The notes: a model not told the origin generated them from the letters alone. Positions 28,160-37,328 are shown, counted from the stretch's first letter. The stretch is 64,000 bases of DNA from JAHEAO01 sp942492375 (GCA_942492375.1 CALOEL010000005.1:62001-126000); one strand, 5' to 3'. Program-made: numbers and translations.

Positions 28160-29725
28160 GTGCAGAAATCCACATGGACGGCGTTTGCCGACCGCCTCTC
28201 CATTCCCGAACTGAAGCTCAAGGCGCCCTCTCCGCTTTCGCCCAGGCAGGCGAAGACCGAGATCCTGTCGGGGCTCACCGTCGCCCTGGCGCTGGTGCCA
28301 GAGGCCGTGGCCTTCGCCTTCGTCGCCGGGGTGCATCCGCTGGTCGGGCTCTACGCCGCGTTCATTGTCGGCCTGATCACCGCCATCTTCGGCGGCCGTC
28401 CGGGGATGATCTCGGGCGCCACCGGCGCGCTGGCCGTCGTGATGGTGTCGCTGGTGGCCGAGCACGGCGTCGAATACCTCTTTGCCGCCGTCGTCCTGAT
28501 GGGCCTGATCCAGATCGCCGCCGGCGTGTTCCGGCTGGGCAAGTTCATCCGCCTCGTGCCGCATCCGGTGATGCTGGGCTTCGTCAACGGCCTAGCCATC
28601 GTGATCTTCCTCGCCCAGCTCAGCCAGTTCCAGGTGCCCGGCACCGCCGAGGCCGCGGGCCACGGCCTCGCCGGCGGTGAATGGATGACCGGCTGGCCGC
28701 TGATCATCATGCTGGCGCTGGTCGTGCTGACCATGGCGATCATCTGGGTGATGCCGCGCCTGACCCGCGCGATCCCCGCGCCCTTGGCCGGGATCGGCAT
28801 CGTCGCGGCCATCGTCATCGGCTTCGGCATCGACGTGCCCCGCGTCGGCGACCTCGCCTCGATCGAGGGCGGCCTGCCGATGTTCCATATCCCGATGGTG
28901 CCCTTTACCTTCGAAACACTGGAAATCATCCTGCCCTACGCCCTGATCCTCGCCGCCATCGGCCTGATCGAAAGCCTGCTGACGCTGAACCTGGTCGGCG
29001 AGATCACCGGCGAACGCGGCGGCGCCTCCCAGGAATGCATCGCCCAGGGCGTGGCCAATACGGTCACCGGCTTCTTCGGCGGCATGGGCGGCTGCGCGAT
29101 GATCGGCCAGTCGATGATCAACGTGAAATCCGGCGGCCGCACACGCCTCTCCGGCATCGCCGCAGCCCTGTTCCTGCTGGCCTTCATCGTCGTCGCCTCA
29201 CCGGCGATCGAGCAGATCCCGCTCGCCGCCCTTGTCGGCGTGATGTTCATGGTGGTGATCGGCACCTTCGCCTGGAACTCGCTGACGATCCTGCGCCGGG
29301 TGCCGTTCACCGACGCCTTCGTGATCGGCCTCGTCACCGTCGTCACCGTCGCCACCGACCTTGCCACGGCGGTCGTCGTCGGCGTCATCGTCTCGGCGCT
29401 GGCCTATGCCTGGCAGAACGCCAAGCGCATCCACGCCAAGACCTACATGACGCCCGAGGGCGCCAAGGTCTACCAGATCCAGGGGCCGCTGTTCTTCTTC
29501 GCCGACAGCCGCGTCGCCGACCAGTCCGCCCTGACCGCGATCGAGCAGATGGCCGGCCGCTACGAGACCGCCGGCAAGCAGCTGCAACTGCGCCATCTCA
29601 GCCATGACTGTCACCGGCTTCTGTCAAAGGCCGGGCAGCTCATGGTCGATGCGGATGACGATCCGGATTACGGCATCGCGGTCGATTACTCGATCCGAAC
29701 CGGAATGCTGGGTGCGGGGCACTAA
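28160..29725 (+). CDS. SulP family inorganic anion transporter with internally shortened STAS domain
   Basis: 521 aa. SulP/SLC26 proteins carry sulfate, bicarbonate or other anions across the inner membrane. The first 430 residues have the expected 12-14 hydrophobic segments starting with LSGLTVALALVPEAVAFAFV and the family block GGMGGCAMIGQSMINVKSGG. The C-terminal STAS domain starts KVYQIQGPLFF but then runs directly into FADSRVADQSA; about 25 residues normally lying between these blocks (a strand, loop and helix) are missing, in frame. The remainder of STAS is normal. Either a true deletion or a sequence error. No strong ribosome site is visible at ATG 28160. Confidence 0.88.
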   Translation: MQKSTWTAFADRLSIPELKLKAPSPLSPRQAKTEILSGLTVALALVPEAVAFAFVAGVHPLVGLYAAFIVGLITAIFGGRPGMISGATGALAVVMVSLVAEHGVEYLFAAVVLMGLIQIAAGVFRLGKFIRLVPHPVMLGFVNGLAIVIFLAQLSQFQVPGTAEAAGHGLAGGEWMTGWPLIIMLALVVLTMAIIWVMPRLTRAIPAPLAGIGIVAAIVIGFGIDVPRVGDLASIEGGLPMFHIPMVPFTFETLEIILPYALILAAIGLIESLLTLNLVGEITGERGGASQECIAQGVANTVTGFFGGMGGCAMIGQSMINVKSGGRTRLSGIAAALFLLAFIVVASPAIEQIPLAALVGVMFMVVIGTFAWNSLTILRRVPFTDAFVIGLVTVVTVATDLATAVVVGVIVSALAYAWQNAKRIHAKTYMTPEGAKVYQIQGPLFFFADSRVADQSALTAIEQMAGRYETAGKQLQLRHLSHDCHRLLSKAGQLMVDADDDPDYGIAVDYSIRTGMLGAGH

Positions 29726-30056
29726 AGCGGGATTTGGACCAAAGGCGTCCGGTGTCCGGAAAGAGCCTGCAGTGGACGTTTGGGCTTCGACGATCATATT
29801 GCTCGTCACAACATCTACCTGGCGGATCTTGGCGGTCCCCGCGCAACCGGATTCACCATCAGAAACATGAAAACCTTGCGCAGAAAACCACCGACGCGAA
29901 GCGAACTCAGCGCCGCCCGCGACCTTCGAAATGCATAGGTTCGCCAACGCATCGTCGGCGTCCAATACCGGGGATGGAATCGATACAGCGGATGGTCGCG
30001 GCGTTGATTGCGCCAAACCCGAACATACTTGAAAGCTCACCGGTCGGCGGCACTCG
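29726..30056. other. 331-bp gap without a supported gene
   Basis: Long open frames occur on both strands but have no ribosome site and no recognisable motif. The segment has lower GC than its neighbours. I see no hairpin with a T-run. Confidence 0.4.
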
Positions 30057-30365
30057 CTAGCCGTCTTCTTCATCCTCGCCGCCCGGAACGCCGCCCGGCG
30101 GTACCGTAGTCGGTCCGCCGCCCAAGCCGGGCGCTAGGCAAGCGCAGGCCGACGCCTGCGTACCAAAGAAAAAATATCTCCGCGTCGCAGTCGCCACGCA
30201 AGTTACGCCCGGGGGACACGTGCCCAAGCACGCATCGCGCCTGAGGAAGAAGGGCTTCAAACCGCAGGGCTGTCGAACCCCGATGAAGCGGCCGATGCCG
30301 TCAATTACTAGTATAATAACTACAAGCACCACGACGCCGACGACAATAAGTATGACGATTTCCAT
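30057..30365 (-). CDS. small Cys-rich single-pass membrane protein, unknown
   Basis: 102 aa. Residues 3-21 are one very hydrophobic helix (IVILIVVGVVVLVVIILVI); a basic middle part follows with six cysteines (Cys34, 46, 50, 56, 74, 76), and the tail is rich in Gly and Pro and ends in acidic residues (EDEEDG). The ATG at 30365 has GGAGGAG eight bases ahead, supporting translation. The cysteines could form disulfides if the C-terminus faces the periplasm, or bind a metal. There is no close operon partner and I recognise no family. Confidence 0.6.
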   Translation of the reverse strand: MEIVILIVVGVVVLVVIILVIDGIGRFIGVRQPCGLKPFFLRRDACLGTCPPGVTCVATATRRYFFFGTQASACACLAPGLGGGPTTVPPGGVPGGEDEEDG

Positions 30366-30709
30366 GGCCAAATCTCCTCCAATTCAATGAAGTAGCGAAC
30401 CACGATTCACATTTGCCTGTGCTTTGCTAACGTGCGCCCAATGCAATCGGCAGGCAAGTAAATTTCCGTACGTACAGCCTTTCGGATGGGCTGTTTTGAA
30501 CACGGATATTGCGCCAAAGACCGCCTGACGGCGCCGCGGGCGCAAGGTCGGTCATACTGTCGCGTCGCAGGATGAGGCGCGACTGCTCTCCAAAGGACAA
30601 ATGCAGGCTAGGGGCTGCGCGAGACTTTAGTGCTGCGCCGGCGAAGGTCGGTCTTGTCCGCACGCCCAAGCCCGGACAGCAGCAGACGTCCCAGATCCCA
30701 ACCCCAAAC
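30366..30709. other. 344-bp gap without a supported gene
   Basis: Upstream region of the Cys-rich protein gene and downstream region of the flavin reductase gene. Small open frames are present, none with a ribosome site. No terminator or repeat recognised. Confidence 0.4.
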
Positions 30710-31315
30710 CTACTCCCCCGGCCGCTTCAAACTGAACAGGTTGTCCACGCAGGTATAATCCCGGTAGCCCAGCCGCGCCATCGGGCGGAACGTGGTGACG
30801 TCGAACCTGCCGTCGACGATGCAGTCGTCGCGCATGTAGACGCCGGTCACCTCGCCGAAGACGCAGAAATTCTCCAGCCCTTCCAGGTTGACGACCTGCG
30901 TCAGCCGGCATTCCAGCGCGGCGGGCGCGGCGGCGACCCGCGAACAGGGGATCGTCTTGCATTCGGCGCGTTCCAGCCCGGCCAGCTCGAACTCGTCGAC
31001 CTCGGCGCCGAACGACCCGGAACTCAGGTTCATCTGGTCCTTCAGCGCGAACGACACGATATTGACGCAGAACACCCCGCTATCGGTGATGTTGGCCACC
31101 GAATCCTTGCCGAAATCCCGGTCCGGCTTGCCGCTGGTCGAGGCGAACATGACCTGCGGCGGCGTGTAGGCGACCGCGTTGAAGAACGAATAGGGCGCAA
31201 GGTTCTCGCGCCCGTCGCTGCCCCGCGTCGAGATCCAGCCGATCGGACGCGGCGTCACGATGGCGTTGAATGGGTTATGCGGCAGGCCGTGACCATCTGC
31301 GGGGCGGTAAAACAT
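30710..31315 (-). CDS. flavin reductase family protein (FMN-binding split barrel)
   Basis: 201-aa protein of the flavin-reductase-like FMN-binding family. The FMN contacts are recognisable in FNAIVTPRPIGWISTRG, the family's N-terminal signature, with LAPYSFFNAVAYTPPQVMFAS and KDSVANITDSGVFCVNIV following. Relatives reduce free FMN or act as flavoenzymes. The ATG at 31315 follows CGAGGAGAAAGC. It is divergent from a GNAT gene only 35 bp away, so the two promoters overlap. Confidence 0.87.
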   Translation of the reverse strand: MFYRPADGHGLPHNPFNAIVTPRPIGWISTRGSDGRENLAPYSFFNAVAYTPPQVMFASTSGKPDRDFGKDSVANITDSGVFCVNIVSFALKDQMNLSSGSFGAEVDEFELAGLERAECKTIPCSRVAAAPAALECRLTQVVNLEGLENFCVFGEVTGVYMRDDCIVDGRFDVTTFRPMARLGYRDYTCVDNLFSLKRPGE

Positions 31316-31350
31316 GCTTTCTCCTCGTTCGTTGCCCCTGACCTAGCTGC

Positions 31351-31905
31351 GTGATAGCAGGCTTTCCAGTCCTTAATCGTGATTATGCGGGGGCAGGCTT
31401 GTATCGCCTCGAAGAAGAAACGCCGGCGGATTGGTGGGAGGTCGAGGCGCTGATGGACCTCTGTTTCGCACCGGGACGAGAGGCTTTGTCCTCCTACCGG
31501 CTGCGCGACAAAATCCCCCCCGTCAAGGCGCTCTGCACCGTGGCGCGCGATGCCGACGGCACGCTCGCCGCCGCGATCCGCTACTGGCCGATCATGATCG
31601 GGGACGCCCCGGCGCTGCTGCTCGGCCCGATCGCGGTGCACCCGACCCGTCAGGGCGAGGGGCTGGGCGCGCTCCTGATCGTCGAAAGCATGGGCGAGGC
31701 GCTGCGCGAAGGCTGGAGCCGCGTGCTGCTGGTCGGCGACGCGCCCTATTACCGCCGCTTCGGCTTCGCGAAACTGCCGGACGTTGTGATGCCGCCGCCG
31801 ACCAATCCCGACCGGGTGCTGGGGCATGACCTGGTGACGGGGGCGTGGAAAGGCGTGGCGGGGCAGGTGACGAAATGGCCCGAGCCCGCAACAGTCCACC
31901 AGTGA
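31351..31905 (+). CDS. GNAT family N-acetyltransferase
   Basis: 184-aa acetyltransferase. The acetyl-CoA loop is VHPTRQGEGLGALLI, and the C-terminal VLLVGDAPYYRRFGFAKLPD is shared with the YhbS-like subgroup. The GTG at 31351 has no ribosome site; a TTG at 31399 (Leu-Tyr-Arg-Leu), with GGGGG just before it, would give 168 aa and may be the true start. Substrate unknown. Confidence 0.83.
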   Translation: MIAGFPVLNRDYAGAGLYRLEEETPADWWEVEALMDLCFAPGREALSSYRLRDKIPPVKALCTVARDADGTLAAAIRYWPIMIGDAPALLLGPIAVHPTRQGEGLGALLIVESMGEALREGWSRVLLVGDAPYYRRFGFAKLPDVVMPPPTNPDRVLGHDLVTGAWKGVAGQVTKWPEPATVHQ

Positions 31906-31986
31906 GCCTGGACATAAGGGTGACACGGTTTGCATATGAAAGGCTTTGACAAAGAGCGATAACAAATTTGCGGCAAAGCGTTACGA

Positions 31987-32535
31987 CTATCTCGTTCCAC
32001 GATTGTGGTTCAACTTGAAATCGTCAGGCCGCTTCACGAGGTCATCGCACGTTCTCCAAAGCGTCCTCACAAGGAGTGGTGTTCTTGGAGCCATTTCATT
32101 GGAATTGCTTGGATAACGGAGCAAGGAGCCTTTGCGGCTTCCATGCAATTCCGCCAGCTTCACAATGTACTCGTTGACCATAGCGGCCGCGTCTTCGGGA
32201 TTTGGTAGGTCTGGGAAGCAGCCTGCTGCTTCATGTTCCAAGCATGCTATCCGCGCATTAACGTTTACGCTGCCGCGCACCGGTTCACAAACCTCGTCAT
32301 TCCACATGGAAATGATGTCGTGACCCGATCTACCGGTGGTCGATGGCGGTTTGCCATTAAGGAACATGCATGCCTTTAGCATAAGTTCCAGCCCATGCGC
32401 GGCTAGCATCAGGGTAGGCCGAAATAGAATACGTCCGCTTGAACGCTGGGCATCATCAAGTGCAAGCGCGCCCTCAGCAAATGACTTCGCAACAGCGGCA
32501 AACTTGCCCGCGTCTTCATCCCAAAAGTCAGCCAC
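31987..32535 (-). CDS. HEPN-like hypothetical protein, probably acquired
   Basis: 182 aa, with GC content visibly lower than its neighbours. An N-terminal helical stretch carries AAHGLELMLKACMFLNG and, about 12 residues later, GHDIISMW, a pattern resembling HEPN-domain proteins (a large group of RNases, toxins and nucleotide-binding partners). The usual HEPN catalytic motif R-x4-6-H is not clearly met (here R-x7-H), and no nucleotidyltransferase antitoxin gene is adjacent. GTG start at 32535 with weak GAGAAAG ahead. The assignment is by pattern only. Confidence 0.5.
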   Translation of the reverse strand: MADFWDEDAGKFAAVAKSFAEGALALDDAQRSSGRILFRPTLMLAAHGLELMLKACMFLNGKPPSTTGRSGHDIISMWNDEVCEPVRGSVNVNARIACLEHEAAGCFPDLPNPEDAAAMVNEYIVKLAELHGSRKGSLLRYPSNSNEMAPRTPLLVRTLWRTCDDLVKRPDDFKLNHNRGTR

Positions 32536-32571
32536 ATGCTTTCTCGATACAACTCATCTTCGGACAGTTGA

Positions 32572-34815
32572 TCACCCGATCCCGCGCAGATACTCCATCA
32601 CCGCCGGCCGCACCGACTGCGCGCCCGATTCCGAGGCCGCGTCGATCACCTTGCGCAGGTCCTTCAGGTTCACCCGCCGGATCAGGTGCTTGACCGGCCC
32701 GATCGAGGCCGGCCGCATCGACAGGCTGCGCAGGCCGAGCGCAGCGAAGCAGATCGCCTCGATCGGCCGCCCGGCATCCTCGCCGCAGAACGACAGCGGC
32801 GTGTTGGTCCGCTCGCAGCGGTCCACGATCTGCTGGATCAGCGACAGGAACGAGACGTTCAGCGTGTCGTAGCGCCGCCGCACCCGCTCGTTCTCGCGGT
32901 CGGCGGCATAGAAGAACTGCTTCAGGTCGTTGCCGCCGATGCTGATGAAATCGCATTCCTCGAAGAACTGCCGCGGCGCGAAGGCCATGCTGGGCGTCTC
33001 CAGCATCGCGCCGATCTCCAGCTTGAACGGCACCGCATGGCCCAGCTGCTTCTCGGTGGCCAGCGCCGCCATCAGGATCTCGCGGGCCTGGCGGAATTCC
33101 TCGGTCTGGGCGATGAACGGGAACATCACCGTCAGCGGACGCCCCGCCGCGGCGCGCAGCAGCGCCTGCAGCTGCATCCGCATCACGCCCTTCTTGTCCA
33201 GCCCGACCCGGATCGCCCGCCAGCCCAGCGCCGGGTTCGGCTCGTCCTGGCGCTTCATGTAGGGCAGCACCTTGTCCGACCCGATATCCAGCGTCCGGAA
33301 CGCCACCCGCTTGCCGTCGGCGGCGTCCAGCACCCGGCTGTAAAGCGCCGCCAGCTCGCCGCGCTTGGGCACCTTGGTGCGGATCAGGAACTGCAATTCG
33401 GTGCGGAACAGGCCGACCCCCTCTGCCCCCGACCCCTTCAGCGACGGCAGATCCGCCATCAGCCCGGCATTCATGTGCAGCGAGATCACCGTGCCGCACA
33501 GCGCCTGCGCCGGCTGGTCGCGCAGGCTGGCATAGCGCTCCTGCGCCGCCGCCTGCATCGCGATCTTGTCGCGGAAGGCCGCGGCGACATTGTCCTCGGG
33601 GCGCAGATGCACGATGCCCTGCTCGCCATCGACCAGAATCCGGTCGCCGTTCAGCGCCTCGGTGGTGATCCGCTCGGCATGGATCACCAGCGGGATCGCC
33701 AGCGCGCGCGCGACGATCGCGGCATGGCTGCCGACCGAGCCCTGCTCCAGCACGATCCCCTTCAGCGCCCGGCCATATTCCAGCAGCTCTCCCGGCCCGA
33801 TATTGCGCGCGACCAGGATCGGGTTGTCCGGCAGTTCCGCCCCGGTCTCCGACCCCTGCCCGGTCAGGATCCGCAACAGCCGGTTCGACAGGTCGTCGAG
33901 ATCGTGCAGCCGCTCGCGCAGATAGGCATCCGGCACCTGCGCCATGCGGAACCGCGCCGAGGTCTGCTCTTTCTCCACCGCCGCCTCGGCCGACAGGCCG
34001 CTGGCGATATCCTCTTCCATCCGGCCGATCCAGCTGCGCGAATTGGCGAACATCCGGTAGGCTTCCAGAACCTCGCGCTGTTCCTTGTCGCCGGTATCGG
34101 CAATCGACAGCATGTCATCGACCGAGATCCGCAGCGCGTTCACCGCCTCCTGCAGGCGGATCAGCTCGGCCTTGGGATCGTCGGCCACCGGGTTGGTCAC
34201 GACGACGCGCGGCTCGTGCAGATAGACCTGGCCCTCGGCCACGCCTTCCTGCGCCACGCCGCCCTGGAACATCACCGGCTGCGTGTGCAGCGCCTTCAGC
34301 GCCGCGCCCTCGCCGATGAAGGCGCCCAGCTCGGCCATCTCGGCCAGCACCATCGCCACTACTTCCAGTGCATAGACCTCGTCCTCGGAAAATCCGCGCG
34401 CATCCTTCGACTGCACCACCAGCACGCCCAGCGATTCCCCCAGCCGCTGGATCGGCACGCCAAGGAAGGACGAGAAGATCTCCTCGCCGGTTTCCGGCAT
34501 GAACCGGAACCCCTTGGTCTGCGGCGCATTTGCGGTGTTGATCGGCGTCCCGGTCCGCGCGACCCGACCGACCAGCCCTTCGCCGATCCGCATCCGGGTC
34601 TTGTGCACCGCCTCGGCGTTCAGCCCCTCGGTGGCGCACAGTTCCAGCGTTTCCTGATCGCGGAACAGGTAGATCGAGCACACTTCGGTCTGCATCGAAT
34701 CGGCGATCAGCCGGGTGATCCGGTCCAGCCGCGCCTGTCCCGCACTCGATTCGGCCAGTGCATCGCGCAGCCGCCCCAGCAGTTTGCGGCTTTCACTGTC
34801 GGTGCGGTCCGCCAT
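32572..34815 (-). CDS. ptsP: phosphoenolpyruvate-protein phosphotransferase, nitrogen PTS enzyme I
   Basis: 747 aa. Starts the nitrogen-related PTS by taking phosphate from PEP and passing it to NPr. The first 150 residues are a GAF sensor domain (SMQTEVCSIYLFRD...). The enzyme I part follows: the phosphohistidine block LEQGSVGSHAAIVARALAIP and the PEP-binding barrel with EGVGLFRTELQFLIR and FISIGGNDLKQFFYAADREN. In many alphaproteobacteria ptsP sits beside lysC; here a two-kilobase LysR/SDR segment lies between them. Confidence 0.94.
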   Translation of the reverse strand: MADRTDSESRKLLGRLRDALAESSAGQARLDRITRLIADSMQTEVCSIYLFRDQETLELCATEGLNAEAVHKTRMRIGEGLVGRVARTGTPINTANAPQTKGFRFMPETGEEIFSSFLGVPIQRLGESLGVLVVQSKDARGFSEDEVYALEVVAMVLAEMAELGAFIGEGAALKALHTQPVMFQGGVAQEGVAEGQVYLHEPRVVVTNPVADDPKAELIRLQEAVNALRISVDDMLSIADTGDKEQREVLEAYRMFANSRSWIGRMEEDIASGLSAEAAVEKEQTSARFRMAQVPDAYLRERLHDLDDLSNRLLRILTGQGSETGAELPDNPILVARNIGPGELLEYGRALKGIVLEQGSVGSHAAIVARALAIPLVIHAERITTEALNGDRILVDGEQGIVHLRPEDNVAAAFRDKIAMQAAAQERYASLRDQPAQALCGTVISLHMNAGLMADLPSLKGSGAEGVGLFRTELQFLIRTKVPKRGELAALYSRVLDAADGKRVAFRTLDIGSDKVLPYMKRQDEPNPALGWRAIRVGLDKKGVMRMQLQALLRAAAGRPLTVMFPFIAQTEEFRQAREILMAALATEKQLGHAVPFKLEIGAMLETPSMAFAPRQFFEECDFISIGGNDLKQFFYAADRENERVRRRYDTLNVSFLSLIQQIVDRCERTNTPLSFCGEDAGRPIEAICFAALGLRSLSMRPASIGPVKHLIRRVNLKDLRKVIDAASESGAQSVRPAVMEYLRGIG

Positions 34816-35070
34816 TCCAATCCCGTTCCTTCCGTCACGCCCTCTATAGGCGAGTTGCGCCGCGAGGGGGAGAGGCGAATGTCACCGAACGGGCGGATCG
34901 GGCCGGCCGAGGAGCGAAAGCGCAGAACCCAAACCGACCGCCCGGAAAACGAGCAGTCTCGAGCCGGGCGACACGCGGTGCGATGGGGGTGCGCGATGTC
35001 GGCTTGGCGGGACAAAGCGAGCCTTTGCTGCGGCTGCTCGAATGTCCGATCCGCCACGAAACAAAAGCCG

Positions 35071-35949
35071 TCACTTTGTCGCTTCGGCACGTGCGGTGAC
35101 CCACGACACGACCTCGTCAACCGAGCCTCGCCGGCGTGCCGTGCGCTCGGCCAGAAGATAGTATTCCTGGGTTCTGGTGAAGTTTGAAATCCCGATCTCC
35201 AGCAGATTACCCGCGGCGAGGTCGCTCGATACAAGAAACCGGCTGACCAGAGCAACGCCCTGGCCCGCGATCGCGGCATCCACCGCCAGAGCCGTCTGGG
35301 TGACTCGCAGGCCGCGCTTGCTTTGATCCGCCACTCCAATGCCTGCAAGGAACTTCGGCCACAGATCATGCGTGTCATGTATCTTGGGCAGTCTCGAAAG
35401 GGTGTCCGGGTTGACCGGCCCTTGCCCGGTCTCCACCAGTCTGGGCGCGGCAACGGCGATCACGTCCTGCCTGAACAATAGCGTGGCCTGCAGCGCCGCG
35501 CCGAACGGTGGGGTGCCCTGACGTATTGCAAGATCAATCCCGTCGCTGTGAAAGCTGGAGACTTTCTCGGTCGCCATGATGCGTAGATCGACGTCCGGAT
35601 GCTTCGCCGCGAAGTCCGGCAAGTTCGGGATAAGCCACTTGGCAGCAAATGTCGGCGTGACGCTGATCAAGACCTTGTCGGGCTCTGGCTTGAGCTGCGC
35701 GGTCGCCGAGCGTAGGTCGGCGAAGGCGTCCGCGATTCTGGCGTGGTAGCCGCGCCCGACAGGTGTCAGGGCCAGCCCCTTGGGTACTCTGTCGAAGAGC
35801 GTGACGCCAAGATGAGTTTCGAGATGACGCACATGCTGGGCGACCGCGCCCTGGGTCACGCCCAACTCGTCAGCTGCGGCACGAAAGCTGAGACGACGGC
35901 CAGCAGCGTCAAAGGCACGAAGACCGTTCAGAGGAGGCAGTGCGTTCAT
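35071..35949 (-). CDS. LysR-family regulator (GcvA-like)
   Basis: 292 aa. Starts MNALPPLNGLRAFDAAGRRLSF, the N-terminus of the GcvA/AmpR-like subgroup, with the HTH AADELGVTQGAVAQHVRHLE. The ligand-binding domain carries ISVTPTFAAKWLIPNL. It faces a short-chain dehydrogenase gene 96 bp away, which it probably controls. Composition is somewhat lower in GC than ptsP and lysC on either side, in keeping with an inserted module. Confidence 0.86.
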   Translation of the reverse strand: MNALPPLNGLRAFDAAGRRLSFRAAADELGVTQGAVAQHVRHLETHLGVTLFDRVPKGLALTPVGRGYHARIADAFADLRSATAQLKPEPDKVLISVTPTFAAKWLIPNLPDFAAKHPDVDLRIMATEKVSSFHSDGIDLAIRQGTPPFGAALQATLLFRQDVIAVAAPRLVETGQGPVNPDTLSRLPKIHDTHDLWPKFLAGIGVADQSKRGLRVTQTALAVDAAIAGQGVALVSRFLVSSDLAAGNLLEIGISNFTRTQEYYLLAERTARRRGSVDEVVSWVTARAEATK

Positions 35950-36045
35950 TCTTCAATAGTATTCCTACAGTCATAAAACAGCAATTCTCAATCGTGCAAT
36001 TCCAAACCTTTTTGTAACAAGCTAATGATGAAAGAGGAGTTGGTG
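35950..36045. promoter_or_regulatory. divergent LysR/SDR control region
   Basis: 96-bp AT-rich gap between a GcvA-like regulator and an SDR gene transcribed away from it. This is the usual place for LysR binding; several T-N11-A pairs occur but none is a clear dyad. The SDR ribosome site AAAGAGGAG is at its right end. Confidence 0.4.
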
Positions 36046-36750
36046 ATGACAGTAGAAAAAGTAGCCCTGATTACGGCTGGCGGCAGCGGCATGGGCGCGG
36101 ATGCGGCGCGCAGGCTTGCCGCTGATGGCTTCAAGATCGGCATTCTTTCGTCCTCGGGCAAAGGCGAAGCGCTTGGCACGGAACTCGGCGGTTTCGGCGT
36201 CACCGGGTCCAATCTGGACGGGAGCGATCTGGCTGCGCTTGTTCAAGGCGCGCAGGATCGCTGGGCGCGCGTGGACGTGCTGGTGAATTCAGCCGGCCAC
36301 GGCCCGAAAGGTCCCGTGCTGGAAATCAGCGACGACGATTGGCACCAGGGGATGGATGTCTACCTGATGAATGTGATCCGCCCGACACGGCTGGTGACAC
36401 CGTTGATGCAGAACCAGGGCGGCGGCGCGATCATCAACATCTCGACCTTCGCCGCGTTCGAGCCAGACCCGCTTTTCCCGACCTCCGGCGTCTTCCGCGC
36501 GGGTCTGGCCGCGTTTACCAAGCTCTTTTCTGACAAGTACGCGTCAGATGCTATCCGCATGAACAACGTCCTGCCCGGCTTCATCGACAGCCTGCCAGAG
36601 ACAGAGGACCGAAAGGCGCGCATCCCGATGGGGCGGTATGGCCGCGCCGAGGAGGTATCGTCGCTGATCTCCTGGCTCGCCTCCGACAGCGGCGCGTACA
36701 TGACGGGCCAGAACCTTCGCATTGATGGGGGGCTGACCCGTGCAGTGTGA
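36046..36750 (+). CDS. short-chain dehydrogenase/reductase
   Basis: 234-aa SDR. The cofactor loop reads ALITAGGSGMGADAARRLA (TGxxxGxG-like), with the NSAGHGPKG block near residue 80. The catalytic Tyr-x-x-x-Lys is not evident: where YxxxK is expected the sequence reads SGVFRAGLAAFTKLF, so Tyr and Lys look replaced. A classical oxidoreductase role is thus uncertain. ATG 36046 follows AAAGAGGAGTTGGTG. It overlaps a small membrane protein gene at its 3' end and is divergent from a LysR gene. Confidence 0.83.
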   Translation: MTVEKVALITAGGSGMGADAARRLAADGFKIGILSSSGKGEALGTELGGFGVTGSNLDGSDLAALVQGAQDRWARVDVLVNSAGHGPKGPVLEISDDDWHQGMDVYLMNVIRPTRLVTPLMQNQGGGAIINISTFAAFEPDPLFPTSGVFRAGLAAFTKLFSDKYASDAIRMNNVLPGFIDSLPETEDRKARIPMGRYGRAEEVSSLISWLASDSGAYMTGQNLRIDGGLTRAV

Positions 36751-36991
36751 TGTCGCAGCACCCGCGCCCGCGCGCGACCGGCTTGTATTCGCAGTGAAAT
36801 GGGGCGCATCTGCCGTGCAGATCATGGGTTACACCGCCACCGGCTTCGGCTGGACGCCCTGGAACCTCTATCTCTTCCTGGTCGGTGTCCTCGGCTGGTT
36901 TGCAGTTGGCGCTTTGTGGAACGACAAGGCCTTGATGCTGGTCCACCTCGTTGCCCTCGGCGCCATGATCGCGGGCATGACCAGCGGCTGA
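36740..36991 (+). CDS. small two-helix membrane protein
   Basis: 83 aa, with hydrophobic segments at about residues 40-57 (NLYLFLVGVLGWFAVGAL) and 64-80, and one weaker segment before (VQIMGYTATGFGW). GTG start at 36740 lies 11 bp inside the SDR gene, so it is probably translated by coupling. Similar short proteins without known function occur in Rhodobacterales. Its link with the SDR suggests a common module. Confidence 0.68.
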   Translation: MQCDVAAPAPARDRLVFAVKWGASAVQIMGYTATGFGWTPWNLYLFLVGVLGWFAVGALWNDKALMLVHLVALGAMIAGMTSG

Positions 36992-37307
36992 TCTCCGCAA
37001 TGCCGTCATTGGTGCGGCCCGCAGCATCAGTCACACTGGGCTCCAAGCTGTCCTTCGCCAAGCTCGCATAGCGGATTTTCCGTCCGGCGATCGGTAGCCG
37101 ACATCTGAAACGTCTCGCGTGGCATCCCCGGTGGAGCCCCGCAGTGGGATTCCACCGGCAGATCGCGGAGTCCGGCCGTGGCGCGACTGTGCGGCCCGGC
37201 GTCCGGCGCCTCGCGCATCTTGCGTCAAGCCCCACCGCGCGCCACAAGGAAAGCGTTAAGAAAGCCTGAACGCCGAAGGCTCTATTTCTTTGTTTTCAAA
37301 GGCTTGG
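36992..37307. other. intergenic stretch without a supported gene
   Basis: Downstream of two convergent units. Short frames only; apart from the lysC terminator at its right edge I see no defined element. Confidence 0.4.
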
Positions 37308-37328
37308 AAAAACGTCCACATGTGGACG
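37308..37328 (-). terminator. intrinsic terminator of lysC
   Basis: Perfect 16-base palindrome CGTCCACATGTGGACG at 37313-37328 followed on the minus strand by TTTTT, 10 bp after the lysC stop. Stem of six pairs with a CATG loop, or a full eight-pair cruciform. Confidence 0.8.

Noticed and set aside
29734..30060. 108-aa plus-strand frame after the SulP gene
   Set aside because: Basic, low-complexity, no ribosome site, and overlaps the end of a better supported gene.
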